The notes under the pieces were generated by a model. The model was not told the origin of the DNA, made no database searches, and saw nothing but the letters and a program-made list of their open reading frames with translations. A DNA stretch of 64,000 nt from Patellaria atrata CBS 101060. Lineage: Eukaryota > Ascomycota > Dothideomycetes > Patellariales > Patellariaceae. A program made the translations under genes and the position numbers. Location of the stretch: contig MU006124.1 of assembly GCA_010093705.1 (NCBI GenBank), positions 1-64,000 of the forward strand, read 5' to 3'. Below are positions 14,325-25,181 of the stretch, piece after piece (the first letter of the stretch is position 1; each line of letters begins with the position of its first letter).

Positions 14325-14610
14325 TATAAGAAAAAGATTATTCTTAAATATTTCTATTTTTTATAATTAATTTAATTATTTATACTTTAATTATTTTAAT
14401 CGTTAATTATTTATAATAATTAATATAATTAAATAATTAATATTTAATTATTTTAATTATTAATTATTTATAATAATTAGTATAATTAAATAATTAATAT
14501 TTAAATTATATAATTCTTTATTATTTATTTTATTTATAATTTTTTTAAATAATATTTTTTTCTTTTCTTTATTTATTATCTATATATTTCTATAATTTAT
14601 AGTTATAATA
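14325..14610 (-). repeat. Reverse fragment of an A/B-type LTR
   Basis: Read on the minus strand this follows the first part of the A/B LTR, including the opening stretch and the CGAC-rich module, after heavy RIP. The module is tandemly doubled here too (57-bp unit, copies at 14387 and 14444). The rest of the LTR is missing. Confidence 0.6.
14387..14500. repeat. Two-copy 57-bp tandem repeat
   Basis: Copies start at 14387 and 14444, each opening with ttaattattttaat, and differ at a few positions. The unit corresponds to the CGAC-rich module of the A/B LTR family after RIP. Confidence 0.7.
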
Positions 14611-14676
14611 TTTTTATAAATAAACTAAATATTTAATATAGAAAATATAGAATTAATATTATAATATATTATTATA
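14611..14676 (-). repeat. Reverse end fragment of the 272-bp LTR family
   Basis: Matches the first 65 bp or so of the H/D/E/F LTR on the minus strand, ending tattattata. It abuts the A/B-type LTR fragment directly. Confidence 0.6.
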
Positions 14677-15160
14677 ATAATAAAATTATTAAGATATTAA
14701 TTCTTATAATAATTAGAAATAATAAGCTAATTATTTATACTATTATAATTATAATATTATTATAATCTAGAGTTTTTAAATTAATATAATATTATCTTTT
14801 AATTCTTATATTAATACTATTTTCGTTATTTTCTAAGATATAGATTTTATACTATTCTATCCGTTTTAGTATATATCTATAGTATATTATAGCTAGATAG
14901 AACCTCTCTATTAAGAATTAAGCGATATATATTAGATGGTGAGGCTCGCTACCGGGTAAATGGATACTTACTAGTTCAAAACAGTGGTGAAAACAATAGT
15001 ATAGAACGGTAGCTTGAGATAGAGCGTTAAACCGTATTAAAATAGATCTCTGACGAGAGCACGGAGCTGTAGTGTTTTATCTGTTCTCTTTCTAACCTAG
15101 TATCATTGTCAACTATTCAGTATATAGTCCATATCTCTCTCAGTAGTTGCAAATCAAGCG
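14677..15160. other. Transition from AT block to gene island
   Basis: Composition changes from RIP-type AT-rich to ordinary sequence at about 14930. No gene was recognised here. The stretch 15110-15160 resembles the last part of the solo LTR at 27625-27860 (shared atcaagcgac), so an LTR remnant may lie here. Confidence 0.4.
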
Positions 15161-15235
15161 ACATATTCATGCACCTGCAGATCCAGTTTATCTCACAACA
15201 TATTCCATGCACCTGTAGATCCAGTTTATCTCACA
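15161..15235. repeat. Tandem 37/38-bp duplication
   Basis: Two adjacent near-identical copies, 15161-15197 and 15198-15235, both ending atctcaca. That ending equals the end of the solo LTR in the P450 gene, so this may be the duplicated end of a related LTR. Confidence 0.7.
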
Positions 15236-15389
15236 CTAGGCCTTCCATCTCATCACTTTGGTCATCAATTGCTCCACCATCTTGAGGCTGCATTGTCTAC
15301 AACAATCAGAAATGGTTTTGCGACGACTTCTTGATTTGAATGATATACGTTTCAGCTATAAGGCAAATGATAAAATTTCTTGTGCGGTT

Positions 15390-15868
15390 TTTTTTTTCGA
15401 AGAGTATATCTATCTCCAAGCGGCTTGCTAGACGGCTTGAGAGAAACGCGAAAAGTACTATAATATGGCTGATTCTAATCCGGTATATTATGCTGCTCAG
15501 TTTCTACAGCCCGGGCTTAAATGGTCATGGTTCAGCGATAAGATGGATGGTCATATTGAAAAGAAACACTGGCTTAGGGGGAACCCGAGAATAGATGGAG
15601 ATACGGGCATTTAGGGCAAAGTTCGATAGCTATATACTAACGAATATAAGGGTCGCTACAGCCAAATCGAGGTCCCTTCCCAATCCACCCACCCCCGTAG
15701 GCACGGCGACGACTTTGGTGGCCTATAAGCCCATCAGGCTGTTCGCAATCGATCATCACAAGCCATCGACTTCTTCGACGAATACTCAGCCCACGATACA
15801 CGCGAAATCGAAGCTCTGATATACTGGAACGAACGCTACAACAGCCAACCGGATCTAGCCCGGATGGG
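15390..15868 (+). pseudogene. hAT transposase, C-terminal remnant
   Basis: Read in more than one forward frame, this stretch shows the late part of a fungal hAT transposase. It has a KYYN..D..PVYYAAQFLQPG-like segment (15460-15530) followed by ALIYWNERYNSQPDLARM (about 15810-15865), which is the start of the hAT dimerisation region. hAT enzymes cut and paste DNA transposons. The frame shifts at least twice and has in-frame stops, and the remaining C-terminus would fall in the assembly gap. The upstream DDE part was not found. It is only mildly degraded compared with the RIP blocks. Family assignment rests on these two segments only. Confidence 0.6.
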
Positions 15869-16553
15869 NNNNNNNNNNNNNNNNNNNNNNNNNNNNNNNN
15901 NNNNNNNNNNNNNNNNNNNNNNNNNNNNNNNNNNNNNNNNNNNNNNNNNNNNNNNNNNNNNNNNNNNNNNNNNNNNNNNNNNNNNNNNNNNNNNNNNNNN
16001 NNNNNNNNNNNNNNNNNNNNNNNNNNNNNNNNNNNNNNNNNNNNNNNNNNNNNNNNNNNNNNNNNNNNNNNNNNNNNNNNNNNNNNNNNNNNNNNNNNNN
16101 NNNNNNNNNNNNNNNNNNNNNNNNNNNNNNNNNNNNNNNNNNNNNNNNNNNNNNNNNNNNNNNNNNNNNNNNNNNNNNNNNNNNNNNNNNNNNNNNNNNN
16201 NNNNNNNNNNNNNNNNNNNNNNNNNNNNNNNNNNNNNNNNNNNNNNNNNNNNNNNNNNNNNNNNNNNNNNNNNNNNNNNNNNNNNNNNNNNNNNNNNNNN
16301 NNNNNNNNNNNNNNNNNNNNNNNNNNNNNNNNNNNNNNNNNNNNNNNNNNNNNNNNNNNNNNNNNNNNNNNNNNNNNNNNNNNNNNNNNNNNNNNNNNNN
16401 NNNNNNNNNNNNNNNNNNNNNNNNNNNNNNNNNNNNNNNNNNNNNNNNNNNNNNNNNNNNNNNNNNNNNNNNNNNNNNNNNNNNNNNNNNNNNNNNNNNN
16501 NNNNNNNNNNNNNNNNNNNNNNNNNNNNNNNNNNNNNNNNNNNNNNNNNNNNN
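15869..16553. other. Assembly gap (685 N)
   Basis: A run of N from 15869 to 16553. The apparent open frames crossing it are artefacts. The gap could hide the end of the hAT element or other sequence. Confidence 0.99.
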
Positions 16554-16611
16554 TGGGGTCAGTGGTCGGCGATCAGCACGACCGATCAGAACAGAGAATA
16601 GAAGAAACACT

Positions 16612-16638
16612 ACTGCCACCACTGCCACCACTGCCACC
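16612..16638. repeat. Three-copy 9-bp tandem repeat
   Basis: actgccacc is repeated three times without change, about 50 bp beyond the stop codon of the BBE1 gene and presumably in its 3' untranslated region. Confidence 0.85.
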
Positions 16639-16690
16639 ACCAGGATATCCAGTCTGACACCAGATGCCAATGAAAACCTGCCCCTCTGGC

Positions 16691-18705
16691 CTATAACTTC
16701 GACAGCAAGAAGCCTTCCTTCTGTAACGTTTGAAACACTCCTGTACGATCATACTTTCTCGCAATAGCTTTCAATCTGGCCAAGTTGGCTTGCGGGTACG
16801 TCGCTAACGGATTCTGATCTCTCGACGCGTCGTTCATATAAACGAACGGGAGATGCGACGCTCGCAACTGACCCAATTCCTTCCACTTCCGAGTCGTGGC
16901 GATACCAACACCACGGACGAGCTCATCGTGCTCTGGGGAGGTCCAGTCCATTATTGAGGTCCACCCTAGATTTCTTTTAGTCTGGCGTTGACGTTGTTTG
17001 GCTATGACAGTTTCAAGTGTTCAATTAAGGTCATGTGGGCTCACATTGCTGCGTAATAGACTCTAAACCAAGCGGATTCCCCCCATTCCTGTTCCCAGCG
17101 TCGACAGCACTTTTCGGGATATGCTGTACTACAAAAGTCATATTGGCCCCGGTAGCAGCGCTCACCTCTGCGGTCTTGGCGGCCCAGAATGCATGCACCT
17201 CTTTGTAAAGTTGGATGTCGACTTTGCTGCTTGCGCCACGATAGTCGTGCCTAATTTGAGATTGAGGTTAGTGAGTCCTCGACAGCGTCTACGAAGGACT
17301 GTTCGTGGAATGTATAATAATGAATTGCCTACCGAATAGGAGTCGGAGGCGATGCGGCCGCAATGATATTACTTAAGTTTAGCACCGAGGCTTTTATAGA
17401 AGGGACTGCTGTCTGTAAGACTGGGATATCGTAAAAGGGCCTAAAACAAGGCGGCAGCTCAACTGGTGCTGAGTACACGAGTCCAATGTTGCAGAAAGTA
17501 TTTGTTATTACGATGATAGTTGATCCCTTCGGATCGTCATTGTTCTGCCATTCTGCAAATGCTTCAAGGATGGCCGTCGCTTGGTCAGGGGCATGAGTCG
17601 TGGATTGGAACCAGAGGTTATTGATAGGGACGGTCGCGAGGTCGAATCGGGTGACGATTCCTTAGTGCTAGTTTAAGAAATATTGCAAGCCACGCATTTT
17701 AGAGGACTCATACCGAAATTCGGACCACCTCCTTTCAAAGCCCAGAACAAGTCCGCATTTTGATTAGGATTTGCGTTCACTATCGTACCATCCGCAAGAA
17801 CGACCTGGCAAGTTAATCAAAGCTACTCATGGGCCCCTGATGTACAATACCTCTACATTTTTGAGGGTGTCTGCAACGAGGCCATATTCAGCGGTGAAAT
17901 GTGAGACACCTCCTACTTAAGGATTAGTGATCGTCTCAAGAAGGAGCGATTTTCAGTCCAAAGTTGACCTCCAAGTATAAGTCCACCGACTCCAACGCTA
18001 GGGACTCTTCCTCCAAGCACCGTCAAACTGTACGGATCCAGGTACTCAATGACATCAGACCACTTTGCACCAGGCCCTACCTGTGCAACTTCTTGAGAAG
18101 AGGTTACTGTGGTCCGGTTGAGACGACCCAAGTCTATGAGGATTCCAGAGTCGATGCTAGACCAACCAGGATTTGGAGAGTGGCCACCGGAACGAACGGC
18201 GAATTCGACGTGGAGAAATGCGACGATCTTGATGATCTTGGAGACTCCTGTTGCCGAGTCTGGGCGGACAACGCATGCTGGGTTGAACCAGCAGGTTTGT
18301 GACCTTCGATGGAATTAGTGGAAAGCCAAACGCTTCGAGATTATACAGTGTGTCGTGCACTTACCAACTTCTTTCAACATCTTGCTCGACATCTTCGCCA
18401 ATATGGAATGCTTCTGAGTCAAACACAAGTTTTGAGATAAAACATGCCGTATGAACTAATCCAGTAGTTTTCTTAATTTCCGTCTTATCAGAAAGGAAGT
18501 CGGCGACTTCGGGACTGCTCCGCAGGTGCTCGGTGATTTCGCTCGCAATAATATCTCCTACGTCGAGAGAGGCGACGAAATCGCCAATGAATCCGAAACC
18601 CGTTTTGTTGGAGGCCCTTCCATCATACACATCGGAAATTACTTCTACCATGGAGGCTACAAGAAGCTGTAGACAGCAGAATAGAAAAACGCAAGGTGCA
18701 AGCAT
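16691..18705 (-). CDS. Secreted BBE-type FAD oxidase 1
   Basis: Seven exons: 18705-18365, 18303-17969, 17912-17851, 17804-17714, 17660-17333, 17250-17045 and 16965-16691. They join in phase to 545 aa. The start gives a hydrophobic leader ([18 protein letters not shown]), so secretion is likely. The FAD-binding PCMH domain spans roughly residues 115-300. It contains VRSGGH with His155, the usual covalent FAD attachment residue. The second attachment Cys of plant BBE enzymes is replaced by Arg213 ([11 protein letters not shown]), so a single covalent bond is expected. The C-terminal BBE domain follows, with YMNDAS and ARKYD. Family members oxidise alcohols, amines or prenylated phenols with O2, and many sit in fungal metabolite clusters. 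The substrate is unknown. The donor at 17968 (gtcaac) is weak but needed. A TATAAG box lies 54-59 nt upstream of the start. Confidence 0.9.
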
Positions 18706-18758
18706 GACTTACAGGTCAGATTCAGGAAGCCTACGATGGCTTGAGGGAATCGGCTTTT

Positions 18759-18764
18759 CTTATA
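18759..18764 (-). promoter_or_regulatory. Candidate TATA box for BBE1
   Basis: TATAAG on the minus strand, about 55 nt before the BBE1 start codon. Position and sequence fit a core promoter; there is no other evidence. Confidence 0.4.
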
Positions 18765-20149
18765 AGAGTTTCAAGTCGGTGATCATCCCGTCCTTACTAC
18801 GTTAGTTCAGGAAAGCGCCGACTTTTACTGCTATCCCGCTGTTCCTAGTTGAGATGACTCAACCTACCTCAATCTATCCGATAAATTCACGACTTGATCA
18901 GGCTTTCAAATCATGCACACCCAGCAACTTGTGGAATGTGGCTGGAGGAGAGCAAAAGAGGTCAGCGCGGGTGGTTCATCTGAAGTTGCGCTAGCGTCAA
19001 ATCAGAACAAGTTGCGAGTGAAGGTGCAGTGTGGCTTTAGAAGGAGAAACATGATTTGGTCTCGCTCGAAGAACTCTTATATACCGCATCTACTTCCAGT
19101 TGCTCCCAGGGCGCACATCGCGGGATCGGATCATGGCATGCCCGCAACGTGGAACTAGGATCTACGGTAGTTGTTTCTACATTACATACTAGAGCCCTTC
19201 CGTGGGCCGTCGGTAGAACTAAGGTAGAATTATAACCTAGTTCTAGTTCTAAAGAGCGGAAGAGCTAAGTATTATTAGAACTAGACCTCCCTTCCTTCGA
19301 AACTTAAATATAACATACATCCATCGCTAACAATAATAATGCGAAAAGGTAACAGAAAAGAAGTTGCTTTCCTAAACCCCGCCAGTATTATCGAACCTCT
19401 GATTTATACGACTTCAAAAAGGGTCCTCCTGTACGGTGTTGATTCTATATGCCGATGGTGGGGGGCGAAGTTCAAACAGCTAAGTGTTGGTAAAAAAAAG
19501 CATCCCCTATGCTCTATACTGTACGACGTCGGTTAGAACTATGGTCGTACAGAGCTGGGCATTGGTGCCATATATGTGATGCTATTGCAAGCAACTTAAT
19601 AACAGTAAGAGCCAGGATCAATAGCATTTGAATTGAAGCGCGTGCCCTCCCGTCAGGGTATTCCAATCTTTGGGGAAGCTCCACGCTCAGCTAAGTTACT
19701 CGCCGCAGCCTGTATGTCAGCAACTATGCCCCAATCCGTTGCAATACCCACGAGGGCAACTTTCAATAATATTGGTACAAGTGGGGCCATTAAATTGTAT
19801 CAACCAGTTTTGAGTGCAACTTGTAAAGGACGAATGTCTGTTTTCAGCCGCGCTCCGATAATACTCACTATCTAGATTCACTCTGTATACCTTATAACTT
19901 GTGAGGAAGAGGCTGGGTTCTGCTTATATCCATATAAACTCTTTCAAGGGAACCGATAGTTCTGAACAAGCACGGCCTAAGCACTAATACTCCTAAGTGA
20001 CGCCTCTAAATAGTGACTACTAGATCCCGAATCACGTATTCCAAGCCCGGTAGCGCTGCAAAGCGTCACGTCACTTAAAAAGGGTTGGTTCAAACAATCG
20101 CGCAAGCCCTTAAGTTACGAAGATCTAACGTTCTCCCGACCGTAGAAAC
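18765..20149. other. Intergenic region between BBE1 and the SAT4-like gene
   Basis: This 1.4-kb stretch between two divergent genes has only short open frames (up to 81 codons) with no family resemblance. It holds an inverted repeat at 19242-19285. The minus strand around 19640-19870 reads as a fairly hydrophobic frame with two stops, which could be a gene trace but is not convincing. Confidence 0.5.
19191..19285. repeat. Inverted-repeat segment, possible MITE remnant
   Basis: Perfect 9-bp arms tctagttct (19242-19250) and agaactaga (19277-19285). A looser outer pair is agagcccttccg (19191-19202) with cggaagagct (19257-19266). No target duplication was identified. It could be a small non-autonomous element or simply a hairpin. 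Confidence 0.35.
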
Positions 20150-21456
20150 ATGTCTGCACCGCTACCTTCCTTTATCCCGCCTCCTACTCATATCAACGAT
20201 ACGCATAAACATTACGATGTAGCAGCCGGTATCATTATCATGCTCATAGTCGGAACTTCTGTAACAATATTACGTCTATGGTGTCAATGGAGAGCGCAGC
20301 TATTAGGATATGACGATTGGGCAATAATGCCAGCGCTAGTATGCCCCTACCCTTACTCTTAAACCTTGAGTGACTATGCGGTACCCAAAAACACGAGCTC
20401 TCCTACATCATTAAACGAATCTCTGTCGCTAATTCTCTATAGGTTCTCTATATCGGCCATTCTATTATGGGGGTCTACTGTAACCTATGTGGCGGCATTG
20501 GCAAACCACTGTGGGAAGTGTCATATCCGGAGTTTCAGATTTGGTTCAAGGGTATCGTAGGCACGACGTTCCTCTACCCACTGATGACGGCCTCAGTGCG
20601 AATCAGTATTCTTTTGTTCTACCAGCGCATCTTCTCCCAAGCGCACACAGTCACCCGCTGGGCAATACGAGTGACTCTGTCGCTAACTGCGATTTTTGTT
20701 GTAGTCTATAGTATCCTTCCAGGCTTCGTATGCACCCCGATAAGCTACGGGTGGCGCCTGTTAGAAGACCGGGCGACTCATTGCAAGAGCAACCAATATT
20801 ATTATGAGTATACGTTGAGTCTATACAGCTTAAGTATTGCGTTCGACGTGCTTTTAATAATTATTCCGATCTACCCTGTCATGAAGCTGCAGATGTCACT
20901 TCAGAAACGGGTCGGTGCTATTGTAATGTTTGCCTTAGGAGCAAGTAGCTGCGTTGCGGCGAGCTATAAGTTGGCGGTATATGTGGATCAGTGGGATAGG
21001 ATTGGGAATATCGATCCTCGATGTAAGTGATCGTTCGATCGAGTGATGGTCAAGGAGCTTCCACTGACTAAGTTTGAAGGGCTCACCAACCCCCTCTCCC
21101 TAGTTATACCCCCTCAATTCGACGACTACGGCTACACTTTCTGGATCCCTTCCCAAGTAGAACCCACAACCGCGATGATTGGTGCATCACTACCCGCGCT
21201 ACGACGTCTATTCAAGACACCCTTCAAGTTTCTCACATCCACATTAAGGAGTTGGACTGGGACCACGAAGATTGGAACAGGGAGTAGTAGTAGCCGGGGC
21301 AGCGGGAGAAGTGGTCAAGGTTATGGAGGCTTCAGGAAGATGCCGGGAGGGGATTCTAGGAGGGGAGCGGAGACCGTTACGGGCGGTACAGATTCATGGG
21401 AAGTATCAAGGGAGGAGTGGGAACTAAGGGACTTAAGGGGTAGCAGAAGAGTTTAA
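20150..21456 (+). CDS. SAT4/PTH11-type rhodopsin-domain membrane protein
   Basis: Three exons, 20150-20338, 20443-21022 and 21104-21456, join in phase to 373 aa. The N-terminus has a short outside tail, a first helix (about residues 25-45), then LGYDDWAI, the hallmark loop of the fungal rhodopsin-domain (SAT4-like) family. Further hydrophobic helices follow, including a long one around LSLTAIFVVVYSILPGF and another at AFDVLLIIIPIYPVM, for about seven in all. The last 90 residues or so are a polar, Gly/Ser/Arg-rich cytoplasmic tail. Such proteins are plasma-membrane receptors or cluster-linked membrane proteins of unclear role. One is the satratoxin-cluster protein SAT4. The ligand is unknown. 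An alternative first-intron choice would change only the second-helix region. Confidence 0.85.
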
Positions 21457-21795
21457 ATATTTACACATCACAGTTACGGCTTGTACATATTCCTTCTGGT
21501 TAGGGACAGGACAGTCTTGGCTCATCGTAGGTCTTTCTAAATCGGGACTCCCTACTGTGATACAGTATGAGATAGCCGTATATGATGACTTGAAACTCCA
21601 CGACATGTACCCCTAATCGGCTGATGAAACTTTCATGCTAATACTATCTAGACTGTTGGATGTGTTCGCCCCCTATTGTGGCTCAGACGTGAAAGATTAT
21701 GGCGTTACATAGAGACATATATATTTCGTAATCATCCACCCCGAAGACGGGTATCTCTCATTCCTCGTCTCCAAAGCACCTTATTAGACCCTCCA
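21457..21795. other. Convergent 3' region between SAT4-like and UbiA genes
   Basis: 339 bp between two stop codons facing each other. No gene was recognised. It presumably holds both 3' ends; no polyadenylation signal stands out. Confidence 0.5.
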
Positions 21796-23068
21796 TTACA
21801 CACTCAATCTCAACCTCCACTCCTCGGTCCTGCGTATGGCCTCTATAATTAGTACACTCACCCATAGCAAACCAATGCAGATATTCCACCGGAATATCAA
21901 ACCACCACTCTCCGGTTCCTCTGGCTTCAGCATTTGCACCTGCAGCGCTGTACTCGCACCCCATGCAGCTAGGCCGACACTTACTAACATACCTGCGTCA
22001 GCCCGGGTTGCAGCAATCTGTAGAATTATTACGGTAATGAGGTTCAACGCAATCATGAACGGGTTATACCAGCGTGTTCCCAGCATTTGAGCCAGTGATC
22101 CGGTTCCCGAGATTCGATCACCAGAGATATCTTGCAATCCATACGCAGTATCGAAATAGAGCGTCCATGCTGCATATGCTGCTGCTACTGGAGTACAAAC
22201 GCGCCAGTCAACCGTGACAAACGCACTTTTCGCGATGTCAACAATCCAGTCCAGAAACCCATCGGGTCGTAGAAAGTCAGTTGGTACAGTGGACGAATGC
22301 GGAGCTATAGAGCTTAAGGAGACCCACCCAGCAATTACTCCTCCCGACAGACTTGCGGCAAGCACAAACTGTGGCCATCCTACGATTCTCTTAGCCCAGG
22401 GATAGACAAAAGCTAAAATACAACTCGGTATGACGGCTACAAGGGTGCTGGTACCCAGGAGCTTTTTTGTAAGGAAGCCGCATTGGAAGATCTGGATAAG
22501 AAACCATAACAAGGCAAAGTGAGGCGAGCAGCTACCAGAGGGCAGAGGGCGTTTAGATGTGCGAACCGCGAATGAGTCGATGTGTGCATCAAGAATATCA
22601 CTGTAAGTGAAGTTTCTTAGTCAGACTGTCTTACTCATCTTCCGGGAATATGTACTTTGAATTCATGAGAAGATCGGATGGGACGCAAATGGTGCAAAGT
22701 AGATAGGAGAGAGGGAGAGTCTCACTTCCACGTGCAGAAACACCCATGGATCATTGTCATGCATAGCCAATTACTCAATATCAGCCACATGATCTGCTTA
22801 GCCGACAGGAGATCCGGGTTGCAAAACGTTGCGAAGCAAAGGCCCCATACTATAGCACAGCAGTGTCAGTATGAGTAGAAATAATTGAACTGTCTGGATG
22901 CCGAATTCCATTGTAAGATGCAACTAGAAATGTCGACATGAAAGCGAGTGACCTACTAGCTGGATACCATGCGAACCACGACTCACGGGTGTGAAACCGG
23001 GAGAGTTCCCATAGGGTGCGGAGTTTGTGTCGAAGATGTAGATTGCTGGATCCTAAATGTTGTTTCAT
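21796..23068 (-). CDS. UbiA-family prenyltransferase
   Basis: Three exons, 23068-22957, 22849-22726 and 22600-21796, join in phase to 346 aa, a usual length for the family. UbiA enzymes are integral membrane proteins that attach a polyprenyl diphosphate to an aromatic or polyketide acceptor, and a few cyclise terpenes. Both Mg-diphosphate motifs are present. The first is NDILDAHID at residues 79-87, its Asn codon split by intron 2 and preceded by CTW and followed by RTSKRPLPSG. The second is DTAYGLQD at 229-236. YPAIWG near residue 35 and YPWAKRIVGWPQ near 145 are also typical, and about eight hydrophobic helices are visible. Fungal relatives include COQ2 and the farnesyltransferases of meroterpenoid clusters. 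The cluster setting favours a metabolite enzyme over ubiquinone synthesis. A TATA box lies about 50 nt upstream. Confidence 0.92.
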
Positions 23069-23113
23069 ACCTTTTGATTACCCATTCTTGCAATATACTG
23101 TGGAAGTAGTTGG

Positions 23114-23124
23114 GATATATATAC
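23114..23124 (-). promoter_or_regulatory. Candidate TATA box for the UbiA gene
   Basis: gtatatatatc on the minus strand, about 50 nt upstream of the UbiA start codon at 23068. Confidence 0.5.
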
Positions 23125-23532
23125 CCTCTTAGGTCATTTTGTCATATTGGGGTAAATATCTTTCTATCACACGACTTCAAGGAAATCCGTTGTACAACTC
23201 CTTTTGTTGGTGCCTGTTTCCGGTGAGATGAGTTCGGGATTGATCAATGATGATGTTCTTAGTTCTATTCGCTTGAAGGTGCAGCTCAAATCCTCAAGGG
23301 TCACAGTAAATGAGAGTTGTGTAACAGACAAGAATGGAACCTCGCATTTCTCGCATCACCTCGAGCTTCCAGTGCATCAGTGCTGCAGTTCACAAACTCC
23401 AACAGTCCAACCTATTATAGCACCCAACCATTTACGCCCTTAGCTGCATGGGAGTACTATAAAATTCCCATCTTGCACCCCGGACGTCCGCTAGAACCAG
23501 ACTCAGTGCTCACATAAGTTATATGAATTGTA
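23125..23532. other. Intergenic region upstream of UbiA
   Basis: About 400 bp between the UbiA promoter and the SDR stop codon. It has small open frames only, none with recognisable features. It contains the UbiA upstream region and the SDR 3' end. Confidence 0.5.
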
Positions 23533-24610
23533 TCAACCATCGACAACGTTCTTCCATGTAAGACCACACCACAGTAAGCTAATCTCGAATAATTTTCCCT
23601 GCCTCTCCTTGTCTCGAGTCTCTGGGCTCGATTCCGACTCTTTTCTGAGGACGAAGTATCCACTCTTGTTTTTGAAGGCCGCCCCAACTGCTGCCTCTGC
23701 AACATCGGGTCCAGCATCCCTCGCACGGCGTAGCGTTGGTTTTACGAACCTCAGTACCGGCTGCAAGTGATTGAGCACTGTACTGAGGAGGAGCTTCCAC
23801 GAGCGTGGCACATCAGGCTGTTGGAAGGCCCTCGAGTCGAGGATCGTTCCGGGATCAATCGCCAGCGCGGAAATGTTGTGGAATCTTGGTGTCTGGCAAG
23901 TGTTAGATAACTAGCGCACGGACAAGATATACTGCGGGTTTTGTTTGCTTATATGCGTTAGATTTCCTTACCTCTTTTAGTCTTCTGCCTAATTCATACA
24001 TGCACATAATAACTGCCAACTTTGCAACACTGTACCGATAGAACCCCTTCCCAACTTCGTCCTGCTCTCTCTCTTTCGGCGGGTGGATAAGTTCATCTAG
24101 GTTGTCCGGTATGGCCGGTGGGAACCTCTCCATTGGGGCGCTCCTTCCTGGCCAATGTACCTCGCTACCTAGGAGCAAGATTCGGCCACCTTCTTTACTG
24201 AAGCTTTTGAGCAACCTGAGGGTAAGATTTAGATGGGCAAGATGCGCGATAGCCATGGAGCGCTCATAACCGTCTTCAGAAAACTTAGGACCTCCCGCTA
24301 ACGACCAGCAGAACGCATTGCATATGGTTGCAACGAGAGGAGGATACTTTCCCTTTGCAATATCATTGCTAAGGGCATCCGCAAAGGTGCTGACATCTCT
24401 AAGGGATGCCAAGTCTAGGGTCTTGAGCTGCGTGCGAGCCGTTGGAAACTCCTCGATTACATTAAGAAGTTTCTTCGTGTTGGGATCATCCGGTGAGCTG
24501 CGTCGGACAGTAAGAAAGAGAGTAAGCTCCGGATAATGGAAGAGCAGATGGCGGGTTGTAGGAATTGCTAGAGAAGAGTTAGCACCGGTGATAAGTACTG
24601 TGCCAGTCAT
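23533..24610 (-). CDS. Short-chain dehydrogenase/reductase
   Basis: Two exons, 24610-23972 and 23892-23533, with a 79-nt phase-0 intron, encode 332 aa. The Rossmann start VLITGANSSLA (residues 5-15) binds NAD(P). CNAF at 97-100 stands where most SDRs have NNAG. LLLGSE with Ser149 and YSVAK at 193-197 supply the catalytic Ser, Tyr and Lys. The length and the long insert between Ser and Tyr fit the group of fungal SDRs that resemble 3-ketosteroid reductases. The likely role is reversible ketone/alcohol conversion on a metabolite in the cytosol. I chose the start nearest the Rossmann fold. An in-frame ATG 19 codons upstream is possible but would add a sequence unlike the family. TATAAA lies about 75 nt upstream. 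It points the same way as UbiA and diverges from BBE2. Confidence 0.9.
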
Positions 24611-24684
24611 GGTGGTTGACGAATTGATTCTAAGTACGTGATGTTGTGAGTGTACTGTACGTCTCAAGTCAGATTATTGCAGAC

Positions 24685-24690
24685 TTTATA
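24685..24690 (-). promoter_or_regulatory. Candidate TATA box for the SDR gene
   Basis: TATAAA on the minus strand, 75 nt upstream of the SDR start codon. Confidence 0.45.
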
Positions 24691-25181
24691 GAGGGGTTAA
24701 GTCAACCGTCAGTCGCTTGTAGTAGGTAATGCGAAGATTTCTTTATTACGGCCTTAATAGTCTTAACGCCATAACCGTTGTGGCTGGGGTTGTAGAGTGT
24801 CTAAGAGGACATGGTCAAACTGAGCTAAATCCGGAGGTTTATCCTTTCTTGGATCCCTGGCGATGTGCTGGTTGTACATATGCATACCAATATTGATAAT
24901 AGGGCCAATTTCGTTCTAGGAATGTATATCGAGCAACTGAGAAATTAACAGACGACTGCATGCAGATAATTGGGGAATGGGTAACTTCGTATTTAGCCGG
25001 ACTAGAGCTCATTCCTCCTCACATTACTGACTAATCTGAGAATAGGTTTCCGCAATTAGTTCAATATTGACCATTGAGCGTATATCAACGGCCGAGGAGT
25101 CCCAACTGTCGCAAGCGAAAAGATAAGGGCACGAGTATTTCTTGCTCCTCGAAGGGGAGACGCTGCGTATCTACTTCAAAA
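24691..25181. other. Divergent promoter region between SDR and BBE2
   Basis: About 490 bp that must hold both promoters if neither gene has a distant one. No further gene was seen. The pair could be co-regulated, but no operator was recognised. Confidence 0.5.

Noticed and set aside
15855-16670. Long open frames on both strands around 15855-16670
   Set aside because: They consist almost entirely of N and reflect the assembly gap.
18913-19158. 81-codon forward frame upstream of BBE1
   Set aside because: No family resemblance, and it overlaps the presumed promoter region.
19322-19536. 65-codon forward frame
   Set aside because: Composition and content look random; no motif or context supports a gene.
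19640-19880. Minus-strand frame with helix-like segments (MAPLVPILLKVALVGIATDW)
   Set aside because: Two in-frame stops, no splice solution and no recognised family. It was kept only as a possible trace.
23204-23517. Overlapping short forward frames of 66-79 codons
   Set aside because: They lie in the UbiA upstream region and have no conserved features.
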